Source of the DNA: Anianibacter sp965662745
Lineage (GTDB): Bacteria; Pseudomonadota; Alphaproteobacteria; Rhodobacterales; Rhodobacteraceae
DNA: 64,000 nucleotides
Assembly: GCA_965662745.1 (NCBI GenBank)
Contig: CBFIJK010000012.1
Location: 1-64,000, forward strand
Direction of reading: 5' to 3'
Under the pieces are notes generated by a model. That model saw only the letters and a program-made list of their open reading frames with translations. It did no database searches and had not been told where the DNA came from. Positions 1 to 8,016 of this stretch are shown in pieces (within the stretch, counting starts at the first letter, position 1; the number at the start of each line of letters is the position of its first letter). A program made the translations under genes and the position numbers.

Positions 1-286
1 GCCAGATGGGGCGGCGGACAGGCAACCGTGCCGAGAATCCACACCTGCCGTTCCGAAGGTGCGGGCGGGCGATGCAACGATTTCGGCATATGCAATGCCT
101 GCAGAAATTCGCTTCCGTCCACAACCATTTCAAGTTGGAGCGCAGCCTATTGGTTATATCGAAAGATAGATCAGCCTTCATTGGATCGCGCATGCCGAAC
201 TTCGGTGTCTGCGACAATTCCAAACGCGTTCTTTATCCATGATGTCACGGCACAGCTGCCGCTGCCGCACAGGAACGGAGAACGCC

Positions 287-910
287 ATGACTAAACAGTT
301 TGATGTATTCGCCTCTGACGTTCGGAGCTTCCCGGTCGAGGTCTACGCCGAGCAGTGCTGGCAATCCGATCTTGCCGATGAAATTCCAGGCCTGTCCGGT
401 GATACGATGCTGGAAACTCGGCTCGGTATGCGCCCGGTCCGTCAGATCATGCCGGGCAATGAGGTCAAGACCGTGTCGGGCCGTTGGCGCGTCGTGGTTG
501 AGCGCGAGGTGCGCCCCGCAAACCCGTATCTGTCGCCTGTCGTGGTCTTGTCCGACCACCTCTTCGGTGTCGAACGCCCGGTTCGCGTTTCGCGCAATGC
601 TTCGGTTCTTCTGTGTGATCCGATCCTCGAGCTCTACTTCGACAGCAATGCGGTCCTTGCCAAAGCCGCCGACCTCGCCGCTTGCGGACGCGCTCTGGTT
701 GTCGACTCCAGAGAGCCGACACATCACCTTTGCCTGGATCGCCCTGATGTGATCGCGATTGGACGCACGGGTATCGAGCTGTGCGGTGAGCTTATGGTTT
801 CCGATTTCGATCCCTTTGAAGATAGGTCCTGTGACCAGATCGGTATGGGGTCTCTGCCCATGATCTTGTCGGAACAGGAAACGAGAATGGTGGTCAAGTT
901 GATCGGCTGA
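287..910 (+). CDS. Hint-domain protein (Hint_2-like)
   Basis: About 207 residues. The ATG at 287 is chosen because a purine-rich GGAACGGAG lies just upstream; a longer frame from 239 lacks such a site. Residues about 36-62 (GDTMLET...RPVRQIMPGNEV) match the opening of Hint_2 domains, usually written GTLVxTxxGxRPVxxLxPGDxV, and a second strand (VLSDHLFGVERP) matches the later Hint strands. The nucleophilic Cys found at the start of self-splicing Hint/intein domains is not at the expected place, so autoprocessing is doubtful. Such proteins are common in Rhodobacterales; the role is unknown. It is convergent with the next gene and its link to motility is only positional. Confidence 0.75.
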   Translation: MTKQFDVFASDVRSFPVEVYAEQCWQSDLADEIPGLSGDTMLETRLGMRPVRQIMPGNEVKTVSGRWRVVVEREVRPANPYLSPVVVLSDHLFGVERPVRVSRNASVLLCDPILELYFDSNAVLAKAADLAACGRALVVDSREPTHHLCLDRPDVIAIGRTGIELCGELMVSDFDPFEDRSCDQIGMGSLPMILSEQETRMVVKLIG

Positions 911-1008
911 CCTCCGAGCCCCCATTCGGCTCCGAGATGCCTGACCTTCATTGGATGGGTCGCGACTGGTTCGCGGCCCATTTCAGTTTTGGATCAGTCT
1001 TCGAATTC

Positions 1009-1419
1009 CTAGGAACTGGACTCCTCGTCTTCGCTCTCTGCCAGCAGAGCCGAAAAAAGAGAGTTCACCGCGTTTTCGTCAAGCTTGCTACTGGTCGGCT
1101 CGCGACCGGTTTGAGCGGGGGCTTTTTCAGCTTCCGGCTCTGGCGGGACAGGCGCGGGCGCTTCGACGATGATTGGGCTGGGAAAGGCCGGCGCGGGCGG
1201 TGGAGCTTCCGAGCCGGTTAGCGCGCCCAGATCGTCCGATGCGCTCTTCAGCAGCCTCAACCTCAGGCTCATCGCGAGGGTGCGGGACGGTCGGCCGGGA
1301 AACCCCCCGCTGACCGCGCGGACCGCATCAAGAGACTCGTGTGCCGGCATTCTGGACAGGGTGGAAAGGACCTTTCGCATTTGCCGGGGAAGCGCTGTGG
1401 ATCGGTTGGACTTGGACAT
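1009..1419 (-). CDS. hypothetical protein divergent from flgB
   Basis: About 136 residues, start at 1419 with CAGGAG eight bases upstream. The N-terminal half is basic, the middle is a Pro/Ala-rich linker (about residues 75-110), and the tail is acidic (LLAESEDEESSS). No signal peptide or membrane segment is seen and no family is recognised. It is transcribed away from flgB, and a sigma-54-like site overlapping the flgB promoter could drive it, so I infer a role in flagellar assembly or regulation. The acidic tail and disordered centre would suit a small adaptor or chaperone, but that is a guess. Confidence 0.6.
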   Translation of the reverse strand: MSKSNRSTALPRQMRKVLSTLSRMPAHESLDAVRAVSGGFPGRPSRTLAMSLRLRLLKSASDDLGALTGSEAPPPAPAFPSPIIVEAPAPVPPEPEAEKAPAQTGREPTSSKLDENAVNSLFSALLAESEDEESSS

Positions 1420-1444
1420 GGGCGGGGCTCCTGAGGTTCGGACT

Positions 1445-1460
1445 TGGCATAGGGCTTGCA
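1445..1460 (+). promoter_or_regulatory. sigma-54 promoter of flgB operon
   Basis: TGGCAT, five bases, TTGCA: a full -24/-12 element. Predicted start of transcription is about 1471, some 36 bases before flgB. Confidence 0.8.
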
Positions 1461-1472
1461 AGATGTGGACCA
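1458..1472 (-). promoter_or_regulatory. candidate divergent sigma-54 promoter for the 1419 gene
   Basis: Read on the minus strand it is TGGTCC, five bases, TTGC. The GG and GC are at the right spacing but the -24 half is imperfect. It shares its -12 bases with the -12 of the flgB promoter. The predicted leader to the ATG at 1419 is about 27 bases, like the other sigma-54 units here. Confidence 0.5.
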
Positions 1473-1506
1473 ACCCGGCGCAAGCCGGTGCGACTGTCAG
1501 GAGAAC

Positions 1507-1893
1507 ATGATGACCTCAATCCGAGAACATCTGGGCGTCCATGCCGAAGCGCTCGCTCTTAGAGAGCGGCGTAACGGTATCCTTGCATCCAACATCGCCC
1601 ATGCTGCCACCCCCGGTTACAAGGCGCGTGACATCAATTTCGACCAGGCGCTTGCGGTTCATACCGGCGGCGGCGCGCTTCGGACGACCGCCGGACGGCA
1701 CTTTGCAACCGGGAACGGCCCTGAAAGCGGCGTTGCCTATCGCGCGCCGATCAATCCGTCGCTCGACGGAAACACGGTCGAGTTGGACGTCGAACAGCGT
1801 GAGTTTGCCGAGAACACGCTGCGCTATCAACTCAGTCTGACGATGCTGAACCGCAAGATCAGCGGCTTGTCGCGCGCGATCCGGGGAGAATGA
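1507..1893 (+). CDS. flgB: flagellar basal-body rod protein FlgB
   Basis: About 128 residues, the normal FlgB length. It forms the proximal rod. The N-terminal rod-protein signature is clear: NGILASNIAHAATPGYKARDINF at about residues 20-42, and the C-terminal helix (NTLRYQLSLTMLN) matches the family. Two tandem ATGs occur at 1507 and 1510; the SD AGGAG at 1499-1503 favours the second. It is first in a flgBCDEF run behind a sigma-54 promoter, and its stop codon overlaps the flgC start (ATGA). Confidence 0.95.
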   Translation: MMTSIREHLGVHAEALALRERRNGILASNIAHAATPGYKARDINFDQALAVHTGGGALRTTAGRHFATGNGPESGVAYRAPINPSLDGNTVELDVEQREFAENTLRYQLSLTMLNRKISGLSRAIRGE

Positions 1894-2312
1894 CAATGGG
1901 TCAAAACCTGTCTGTCTTCGACATCGCCGGGCGGTCCATGTCCGCTCAGCTTGTTCGGCTGAACACGATCACATCGAACATCGCGCAGGCGGGCGCCGTC
2001 GCAGGATCCGAGGCCGACGCCTACCGCGCGATCCGCCCGACATTCGGTGCGGTCTATTCTGACACTTTCGCGTCTGATGGCCTGTCGGCTGTCGAGATGG
2101 AAGGGGTGGTCACGCTTGATAGAAGCCCGCAGCGGGTGCACCGGCCTGACCATCCTCTCGCCGACGAAGACGGCTTTGTCTTTCAGGCCGCAGTCGACGT
2201 GAATGAAGAGATGGTCGAAATGCTGGAGGCGACGCGCCAATACGAGAACACGGTCGAAGTCGTCTCGACGCTTCGCACCCTGATGGCGCGCACGGTACGG
2301 ATGGGTGAATGA
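1890..2312 (+). CDS. flgC: flagellar basal-body rod protein FlgC
   Basis: 140 residues. Rod protein, with the family N-terminus (FDIAGRSMSAQLVRLNTITSNIAQAG) and the C-terminal DVNEEMVEMLEATRQYENTVEV region that is typical of FlgC. The start overlaps the flgB stop by four bases and the stop overlaps the flgD start, so translation is probably coupled across flgB-flgC-flgD. Confidence 0.95.
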   Translation: MTMGQNLSVFDIAGRSMSAQLVRLNTITSNIAQAGAVAGSEADAYRAIRPTFGAVYSDTFASDGLSAVEMEGVVTLDRSPQRVHRPDHPLADEDGFVFQAAVDVNEEMVEMLEATRQYENTVEVVSTLRTLMARTVRMGE

Positions 2313-2995
2313 CAATGAATGCGATTGGACCGACACTTGCCGCATCGAATGGCTCTGCCGAGGCCGCAGGCCAGACCGCTGGCCAGAGCGAGGCGGACAA
2401 ACTGGGCCAGAAGGATTTCCTGACCCTCTTGACCGCCCAGCTTCAGAACCAGGATCCCTTCGCCCCGATGGAAAACGGCGACTTCTTGGGGCAGATGGCC
2501 CAGTTTTCCACTGTCTCGGGGATCGAAGGCCTCAACGACAGCATCAAGGCGCTGGGCGACCGGATGAGCGGAGATCGTTTGTCCCGAGCCGCGTCCATGA
2601 TCGGCAAGGGCGTCCTTGTCGAAGGTTCCACCGCCCGGGCGGACGACGAGGGCGCGATACACGGCTCGGTCGATCTGCCAGATCGTGCAAGTGATGTGCG
2701 CGTTCGGTTCCTTGATCCTGCAAACGGCGTCATGGTTCATGAAATGAAACTCGGCCCACAGCCCGCTGGAAAAGCGGCGTTCGAATGGGCAGATGTCCCG
2801 GCCGAGATCGCGTCGGCGCGATCCGCGCTTCGCGTGACTGTCGAGGCGGATCTTCCCACAGGCACCCGCGCGCTTGGGGCGTCGGTCTATGCGCGCGTAA
2901 CCGGGGTCGAAATGCCGCCGGGCACCGATGAAATCACGGTCCGGGCCGAAGATTACGGCCTGCTCTCCAGCCTTGAAATCACTGCGCTGCGCTAG
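2309..2995 (+). CDS. flgD: flagellar hook-capping protein FlgD
   Basis: 228 residues. Scaffold that caps the growing hook and is later shed. The N-terminal FlgD motif LGQKDFLTLLTAQLQNQDPFAPMENGDFLGQMAQFS is at about residues 32-68, followed by FlgD Ig/tudor-like regions (about 110-200). Overlaps flgC by four bases. Confidence 0.95.
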   Translation: MTMNAIGPTLAASNGSAEAAGQTAGQSEADKLGQKDFLTLLTAQLQNQDPFAPMENGDFLGQMAQFSTVSGIEGLNDSIKALGDRMSGDRLSRAASMIGKGVLVEGSTARADDEGAIHGSVDLPDRASDVRVRFLDPANGVMVHEMKLGPQPAGKAAFEWADVPAEIASARSALRVTVEADLPTGTRALGASVYARVTGVEMPPGTDEITVRAEDYGLLSSLEITALR

Positions 2996-3023
2996 TCGCT
3001 GCCCCCCAATCAGAGGAAAACAC

Positions 3024-4277
3024 ATGTCCTTTCTTACAGCACTGTCGGGTCTCAATGCGGCCCAAACCGATATTTCCGTCACCTCGAACAATATCGCCAA
3101 CGTGGGCACCATCGGGTTTCACGGATCGCGCGCCGAGTTTGGGGATATCTATTCGACATCGCTCTTTGCTGATCCGCGGACCCAGATCGGCACGGGTGTT
3201 CGGCTTAATCGGACCGCGCAGGATTTTGGCCAGGGCAGCCTTGAGATCACCTCGAACTCGCTCGATCTTGCGCTGAACGGACCGGGGTTCTTTCAGTTGC
3301 ATACCGCGGCCGAAGCGGGCGAACGCAGCTACAGCCGCGCAGGTGCGTTCATGATCGACGCCGATGGGTTCGTCGTGAACGCCAGCGCTGGGCGCCTTGG
3401 GGTGTTTCCCACTGCGACGGATGGCACGGTCTTGTCTGAAGTAGAAACACAGGCCCTGTACATTCCGCCATCGCAAGGTGAGGCCAAGGCAACGACATCC
3501 GTCACGATGCCGACGCGCTTTCCGGTCGGCGCGGAAGGGCAGGGATCGCAAGGCGCGGTGCCTGCGGCGATCGCGTTCGACGCGGCAGATCCCGAAAGCT
3601 ATGCCTTCTCTTCCCCGGTCTCGATGCTCGACGAAAACGGTCAGTCCCGCAACGCAATGGCGTATTACGTCATGACCCACGCGCCTGATGTTCTCGATCC
3701 GTCCACGCGCTACGAAGTTCAGCTTGTCGTCGATGGTCAGACCGCCGTGCCCGGTGCAGGCACCGAGATCGCCTTCGATGAGAACGCCATCCAGACGGCG
3801 GGGACTGCACCCATGGCGTTCACGTTGCCGTCGGGGCCGATTTCGCTGGATTTCGCGGGATCGGAATTGGGCGAGTCCCGTTTCGGGGTCCTGTCGATGA
3901 GCCAGGACGGTGAAGTCGCCCAAGGTCTGACCTCTGTCGAACTGACCGACGATGGTGTGGTTTGGGGCAATTACGGGGATGCTGAACGCGTCGCGCTTGG
4001 CAAGATCGTGGTTGCCAATTTTCAGAACATGCAAGGTCTGCGCCGTCTTGGAAACGCATCCTATATCGCAACCGGGACTTCGGGTGAGCCGATCCTCGGA
4101 ACACCCGGCAAAGACGGCTTTGGCGATCTGAGATCGGGCGCTCTGGAACAGGCGAATGTGGACCTGACCAGCGAGCTTGTCAGCCTGATCACCGCGCAGC
4201 GAAACTATCAGGCGTCCGCCAAGGCCCTCGAGACGGCATCGCAGATGTCGCAGACCGTGATGAATATGCGCAGCTAA
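3024..4277 (+). CDS. flgE: flagellar hook protein FlgE
   Basis: 417 residues; start at ATG 3024 with CAGAGGA upstream rather than the longer frame. Polymerises into the hook. The N-terminal LSGLNAAQTDISVTSNNIANVGTIGF and C-terminal LITAQRNYQASAKALETASQM segments are the conserved flagellar axial D0 helices; the central FlgE D2 region lies between about residues 150 and 290. It follows flgD by 28 bases. Confidence 0.95.
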   Translation: MSFLTALSGLNAAQTDISVTSNNIANVGTIGFHGSRAEFGDIYSTSLFADPRTQIGTGVRLNRTAQDFGQGSLEITSNSLDLALNGPGFFQLHTAAEAGERSYSRAGAFMIDADGFVVNASAGRLGVFPTATDGTVLSEVETQALYIPPSQGEAKATTSVTMPTRFPVGAEGQGSQGAVPAAIAFDAADPESYAFSSPVSMLDENGQSRNAMAYYVMTHAPDVLDPSTRYEVQLVVDGQTAVPGAGTEIAFDENAIQTAGTAPMAFTLPSGPISLDFAGSELGESRFGVLSMSQDGEVAQGLTSVELTDDGVVWGNYGDAERVALGKIVVANFQNMQGLRRLGNASYIATGTSGEPILGTPGKDGFGDLRSGALEQANVDLTSELVSLITAQRNYQASAKALETASQMSQTVMNMRS

Positions 4278-4295
4278 GCGCCGGGAGCAGCCTGA

Positions 4296-5060
4296 ATGGA
4301 CCGCATGATCTATACCGGCCTGAACGCGATTGGGGTCATGACAGACTCTCGCGTCTCGCAGGCGCAAAACCTTGCGAACATGGGCGTGCCGGGCTTCCGG
4401 CGCGACCTTCCGAACGAGACTGGAACCCGCTTTCTCGACGCTCTCGACACCGCGTCGACCCGCGCGTTCCAACTGGAATCCGGACCAGCCGGTTTTTCGC
4501 AAGCGAATGGTCTTCTGGACCGTACCGGGCTCGAAACCGATGTCGCTATTTCCGATGAGGGGTATTTCTTTGTCGCCCCGCCTGGGGGCGGCGATCCGGC
4601 GCTCAGCCGAAGGGGCGATCTTCACCGTTCGGTGGATGGCGTTTTGCGGGATGGGTCCGGGGCGGCGATGCTGAATGCCGCGCTTGAGCCGATTGTCGTG
4701 CCGCCTTTCCGGTCGATCACTGTGTCCGATCTGGGCGAGATTAGCATCGAGCCTCTTGACGCGATAGACGGCGAGGCTGTTCCCGCAGGCCTTTTGGCCA
4801 CGGTGGTTCCAGAGCCTGATGTCATCCTGCGCAAGGGGCAGGATGGAATGATCCGGGCCGAGGATGGCACTGTCCCGGAACCCAACCAGCAGGCCAAGGT
4901 GCTTCAGGGGGTGCTTGAACGGTCCAACGTCAACCCGGTCGAAGAAATGCTCGCCAATATCGAACTGCAGCGAAATTACGAGATCGGGATGCGCACGATC
5001 ATGTCCGCCCGCGATATCGACGAGGCCGGCACAAGCCTGATGCGCGCCCCCGAAGGATAA
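4296..5060 (+). CDS. flgF: flagellar basal-body rod protein FlgF
   Basis: 254 residues. Proximal rod protein; begins MDRMIYTGLNAIGVM, with the FlgF/FlgG family C-terminus (VLERSNVNPVEEMLANIELQRNYE). It lies 18 bases after flgE and is the last gene of the first flg unit; flgG has its own promoter. Confidence 0.93.
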   Translation: MDRMIYTGLNAIGVMTDSRVSQAQNLANMGVPGFRRDLPNETGTRFLDALDTASTRAFQLESGPAGFSQANGLLDRTGLETDVAISDEGYFFVAPPGGGDPALSRRGDLHRSVDGVLRDGSGAAMLNAALEPIVVPPFRSITVSDLGEISIEPLDAIDGEAVPAGLLATVVPEPDVILRKGQDGMIRAEDGTVPEPNQQAKVLQGVLERSNVNPVEEMLANIELQRNYEIGMRTIMSARDIDEAGTSLMRAPEG

Positions 5061-5074
5061 GCCAATCGCACCGT

Positions 5075-5090
5075 TGGCACGGCACTTGCA
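5075..5090 (+). promoter_or_regulatory. sigma-54 promoter of flgG operon
   Basis: TGGCAC, five bases, TTGCA in the flgF-flgG gap. Predicted start about 5101, giving a 26-base leader to flgG. Confidence 0.85.
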
Positions 5091-5126
5091 GATTGAACTG
5101 CGACCCATGCCGAGACGGAGGCCTCA

Positions 5127-5915
5127 ATGTCCAACAGTGCCATGCACGTCGCAAAGACGGGGCTCGACGCCCAGCAGATGCGGATCCAGGTGATTTCCAA
5201 CAACCTGGCCAACGTGAACACGACCGGGTTCAAGCGGGATCGCGCGAACTTTGAATCGCTTCTTTACCAGGTTTGGCGACCCGCCGGCGCCCAGACAGCG
5301 GAAGGCACCGAGGCGAGTACCGCGACGGCCATCGGCACGGGCGTGCGGATGGTGTCGACCGAAAAGATGTACACCCAAGGCACGCTTAACATGACCGGGA
5401 ACGCAATGGATGTTGCGGTGGACGGTCAAGGGTTCTTCCAGGTTCTCATGCCCGATGGCCGGATCGGATATACACGGAACGGCGCGTTCTCGCAGAATGC
5501 CGAAGGGTTCCTGACGACCTCGTCCGGCTATTTCCTGCAGCCCGAGATCCAGATCCCGCCCGACGCAACCAGCGTTGCTGTTTCTGCAGACGGCATCGTC
5601 TCGGTCACGCAGCCGGGCGCGGTTGAGCCGAACGAAATCGGCCAGATCACCCTTGCCAGCTTTGCCAATCCGCGCGGTCTTCAGCCGGTTGGTGAAAGCT
5701 TCGTCGTCGAGTCCCCGGCCAGTGGCCCGCCTGTCGTGACTGAACCGTTGGCGGATGGCGCAGGAAAGCTGGTTCAGGGCTCGCTTGAGGCATCCAATGT
5801 CAACGTGGTGCAGGAATTGGTCGACATGATCGAAGCGCAGCGCGCCTATGAAGTGAACTCCCGCTCAATCTCTGCATCAGACGAGATGATGCGATACCTG
5901 TCCAACAAGCTTTGA
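5127..5915 (+). CDS. flgG: flagellar distal rod protein FlgG
   Basis: 262 residues, the standard length. The N-terminus (KTGLDAQQMRIQVISNNLANVNTTGFKRDRANFE) and C-terminus (SNVNVVQELVDMIEAQRAYEVNSRSI) are near-consensus FlgG. Heads the flgGHIJKL operon from its own sigma-54 promoter. Its stop overlaps a possible TTG for flgH, but an ATG nine bases on is preferred. Confidence 0.97.
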   Translation: MSNSAMHVAKTGLDAQQMRIQVISNNLANVNTTGFKRDRANFESLLYQVWRPAGAQTAEGTEASTATAIGTGVRMVSTEKMYTQGTLNMTGNAMDVAVDGQGFFQVLMPDGRIGYTRNGAFSQNAEGFLTTSSGYFLQPEIQIPPDATSVAVSADGIVSVTQPGAVEPNEIGQITLASFANPRGLQPVGESFVVESPASGPPVVTEPLADGAGKLVQGSLEASNVNVVQELVDMIEAQRAYEVNSRSISASDEMMRYLSNKL

Positions 5916-5923
5916 GGGCCGTC

Positions 5924-6583
5924 ATGAGCCGCTTTGTCGCGCTGCCTGCGCTTTTGATTTCCGCCGCCTGCTCAACCCAGATCGAGAACGCGGCCTCTGC
6001 CGATTTTCGCCCTGTCTATCCGGTTGCGCCTGTCTCCGAAACGAACCTTGCACCGAACGGCGCGATCTTCGGCGGCGGCACAAGGGGCCTTTTCGTATCG
6101 GACCGGCGCGCGGCGCAAGTCGGCGATGTGCTCACCGTCGAATTTACCGAAAGCTTCCGGGCGCAGAAATCACAGTCTGCAACGACCAGCCACAACGACG
6201 AGTTCGGCATCGACCTGCCGGACCTTCTTACCCCCGGTTTCGACGACAGTCTGCTGAGCGCGGGTGCCGACCGAAGTTTTGCCGGGCAGGGCCGGGCGGC
6301 CCAGTCAAATTCGCTCAAGGGCCGCGTGACCGTGACGGTCGTGCGTATCTTCCCGGGAGGGATGCTTGAAATTCTTGGCCAGAAGAAACTGACCCTGAAT
6401 AACGGTGACGAATATGTCCGCCTGTCAGGGTATCTTCGTCCCGAAGACATCAGCTCGGACAATGTCGTCTCGTCCGATCGGATCGCCAATGCCGAGATCA
6501 CGTATATCGGGGCGGGCGACATCGCCGACGCGGGCAAGCAAGGCTGGATGCGCCGCGGTCTCAATGCAATCACACCGTTCTAG
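5924..6583 (+). CDS. flgH: flagellar L-ring lipoprotein FlgH
   Basis: About 219 residues from ATG 5924, which has GAGGG five bases upstream. Forms the outer-membrane L ring. A short signal ends in LLISAAC, a slightly atypical lipobox, with Cys at about residue 16. The family core VGDVLTVEFTESFRAQKSQS and the C-terminal LRPEDISSDNVVSSDRIANAEITY are diagnostic. Confidence 0.95.
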   Translation: MSRFVALPALLISAACSTQIENAASADFRPVYPVAPVSETNLAPNGAIFGGGTRGLFVSDRRAAQVGDVLTVEFTESFRAQKSQSATTSHNDEFGIDLPDLLTPGFDDSLLSAGADRSFAGQGRAAQSNSLKGRVTVTVVRIFPGGMLEILGQKKLTLNNGDEYVRLSGYLRPEDISSDNVVSSDRIANAEITYIGAGDIADAGKQGWMRRGLNAITPF

Positions 6584-6594
6584 GGACTAGCATC

Positions 6595-7710
6595 ATGCGC
6601 CGAATACTACTGGCATTCTGCCTGGTTATCTTATCCGCGCCCGCTTTGGCGGATCGCGTCAAGGACATGGCTTCGGTCGCAGGCGTTCGGTCGAACCCGC
6701 TGGTGGGATATGGCATCGTCATGGGCCTGTCCGGAACCGGAGATGGGAATTCGGATCTGACCCGCCAGTCGATGCAGTCGATCATCTCGCGCCTCGGGCT
6801 GGAGACGGACATCCGCAGCCTCGATGCAAAAAACGTCGCGGCGGTGATGGTGACGGCGGATCTTCCACCGTTCATCAAGCCGGGGCAAACGATCGACGTG
6901 ACGGTCTCGACCGTGGGCAAGTCCAAATCGCTTCAGGGCGGAACGCTGCTGATGACTCCGCTGATGGGCGCGGACGGCGAAATCTATGCGATCGCGCAAG
7001 GAAACCTGGCCGTCGGCGGTCTCGGTGTCGAGGCGAACGATGGCTCTTCGATCGTCGTCAACATTCCCACCGTCGGGCGCATTCCGGGGGGCGCAACCGT
7101 CGAACGATCGGTTGAGACCGCGTTCCTCGAATCCGAATACCTGGTCCTCAATCTTGACCGGAACGATTTTTCGACTGCCGCTGCTATGGCCGAGGCGATC
7201 AATTCGATGTTCGGCCAAGGCATCGCATTGGCCATAGATGGAACATCGGTGCGGGTGCGCGCCCCCGCCGCTCCGTCCGAGCGTGTCTCATTCATGTCGC
7301 TGCTGGAAATGGTCGAGGTGGAACCCGCCGCTCCGCCCGCACAGGTCATTGTCAACGCCCGAACCGGAACCATCGTCATAAACGGCAGCGTAAGGGTTAC
7401 GCCATCGGCCGTTTCGCATGGCACGCTGACTGTCCGCATCAATGAGGATTTCAACGTCGATCAAGGCGCAACGGTGGTCAATGGCGACGATGGCGTCGTG
7501 ATAGCCGGGGGCGAGCCGGTGGTCACGCCCGACAGTCAGATCGCGGTCGATACGGGCGAGGCGCGGGCGTTCGTGTTCAATCCAGGTGTGTCACTGTCGT
7601 CGCTTGTCGATGCCATCAACGCCGTTGGCGCCAGCCCTGCAGACCTCGTGTCGATCCTGGACGCGCTTCACAGTGCCGGGGCGCTGCGTGCAGAACTCAT
7701 CGTGATCTGA
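6595..7710 (+). CDS. flgI: flagellar P-ring protein FlgI
   Basis: 371 residues with a Sec signal (about residues 1-19, ending APALA). Forms the periplasmic P ring around the rod. Conserved RVKDMASVAGVRSNPLVGYGIVMGLSGTGDG and the C-terminal SLVDAINAVGASPADLVSILDALHSAGALRAELIVI make the call certain. FlgA, its chaperone, is encoded separately at 45754-46434. Confidence 0.97.
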   Translation: MRRILLAFCLVILSAPALADRVKDMASVAGVRSNPLVGYGIVMGLSGTGDGNSDLTRQSMQSIISRLGLETDIRSLDAKNVAAVMVTADLPPFIKPGQTIDVTVSTVGKSKSLQGGTLLMTPLMGADGEIYAIAQGNLAVGGLGVEANDGSSIVVNIPTVGRIPGGATVERSVETAFLESEYLVLNLDRNDFSTAAAMAEAINSMFGQGIALAIDGTSVRVRAPAAPSERVSFMSLLEMVEVEPAAPPAQVIVNARTGTIVINGSVRVTPSAVSHGTLTVRINEDFNVDQGATVVNGDDGVVIAGGEPVVTPDSQIAVDTGEARAFVFNPGVSLSSLVDAINAVGASPADLVSILDALHSAGALRAELIVI

Positions 7711-7719
7711 GGAACGACC

Positions 7720-8016
7720 ATGACCCTCTCTGCACTTTCTCAGACTTCTGCCGTTACCGGATCCGAGATCAGTCGGAACGAGACCCGACTGAAGGAAGTG
7801 GCAGAAGGATTCGAAGCGTTGTTCCTGCAGCAGATGTTGAAGAGTGCACGGTCGGCCTCGTTGGGCGAGGGGCTGTTCGATTCATCGGGCCAGGACAAAG
7901 TCCAATCGCTGCTCGACCAGACCTTGACCGAAACAGGGGCGGGCCACTCCAACCTTGGAATCGCCCGCGCACTTTACCAACAGTTCAGCGGCGCAGCTGG
8001 CGGCAGTGATCACTGA
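7720..8016 (+). CDS. flgJ: rod-binding protein FlgJ, N-terminal domain only
   Basis: 98 residues. Matches only the rod-binding half of FlgJ: EVAEGFEALFLQQMLKSAR near residues 27-45 and the SNLGIARALYQQF tail. The muramidase half found in enteric FlgJ is absent, as is usual in alphaproteobacteria, so a separate peptidoglycan enzyme must open the wall for the rod. Its stop shares one base with the flgK start. Confidence 0.9.
   Translation: MTLSALSQTSAVTGSEISRNETRLKEVAEGFEALFLQQMLKSARSASLGEGLFDSSGQDKVQSLLDQTLTETGAGHSNLGIARALYQQFSGAAGGSDH

Noticed and set aside
2979..5108. Long minus-strand open frame of 709 codons
   Set aside because: It lies wholly antisense to flgE and flgF, which are certain genes; its residues show no family pattern and arise from high GC.
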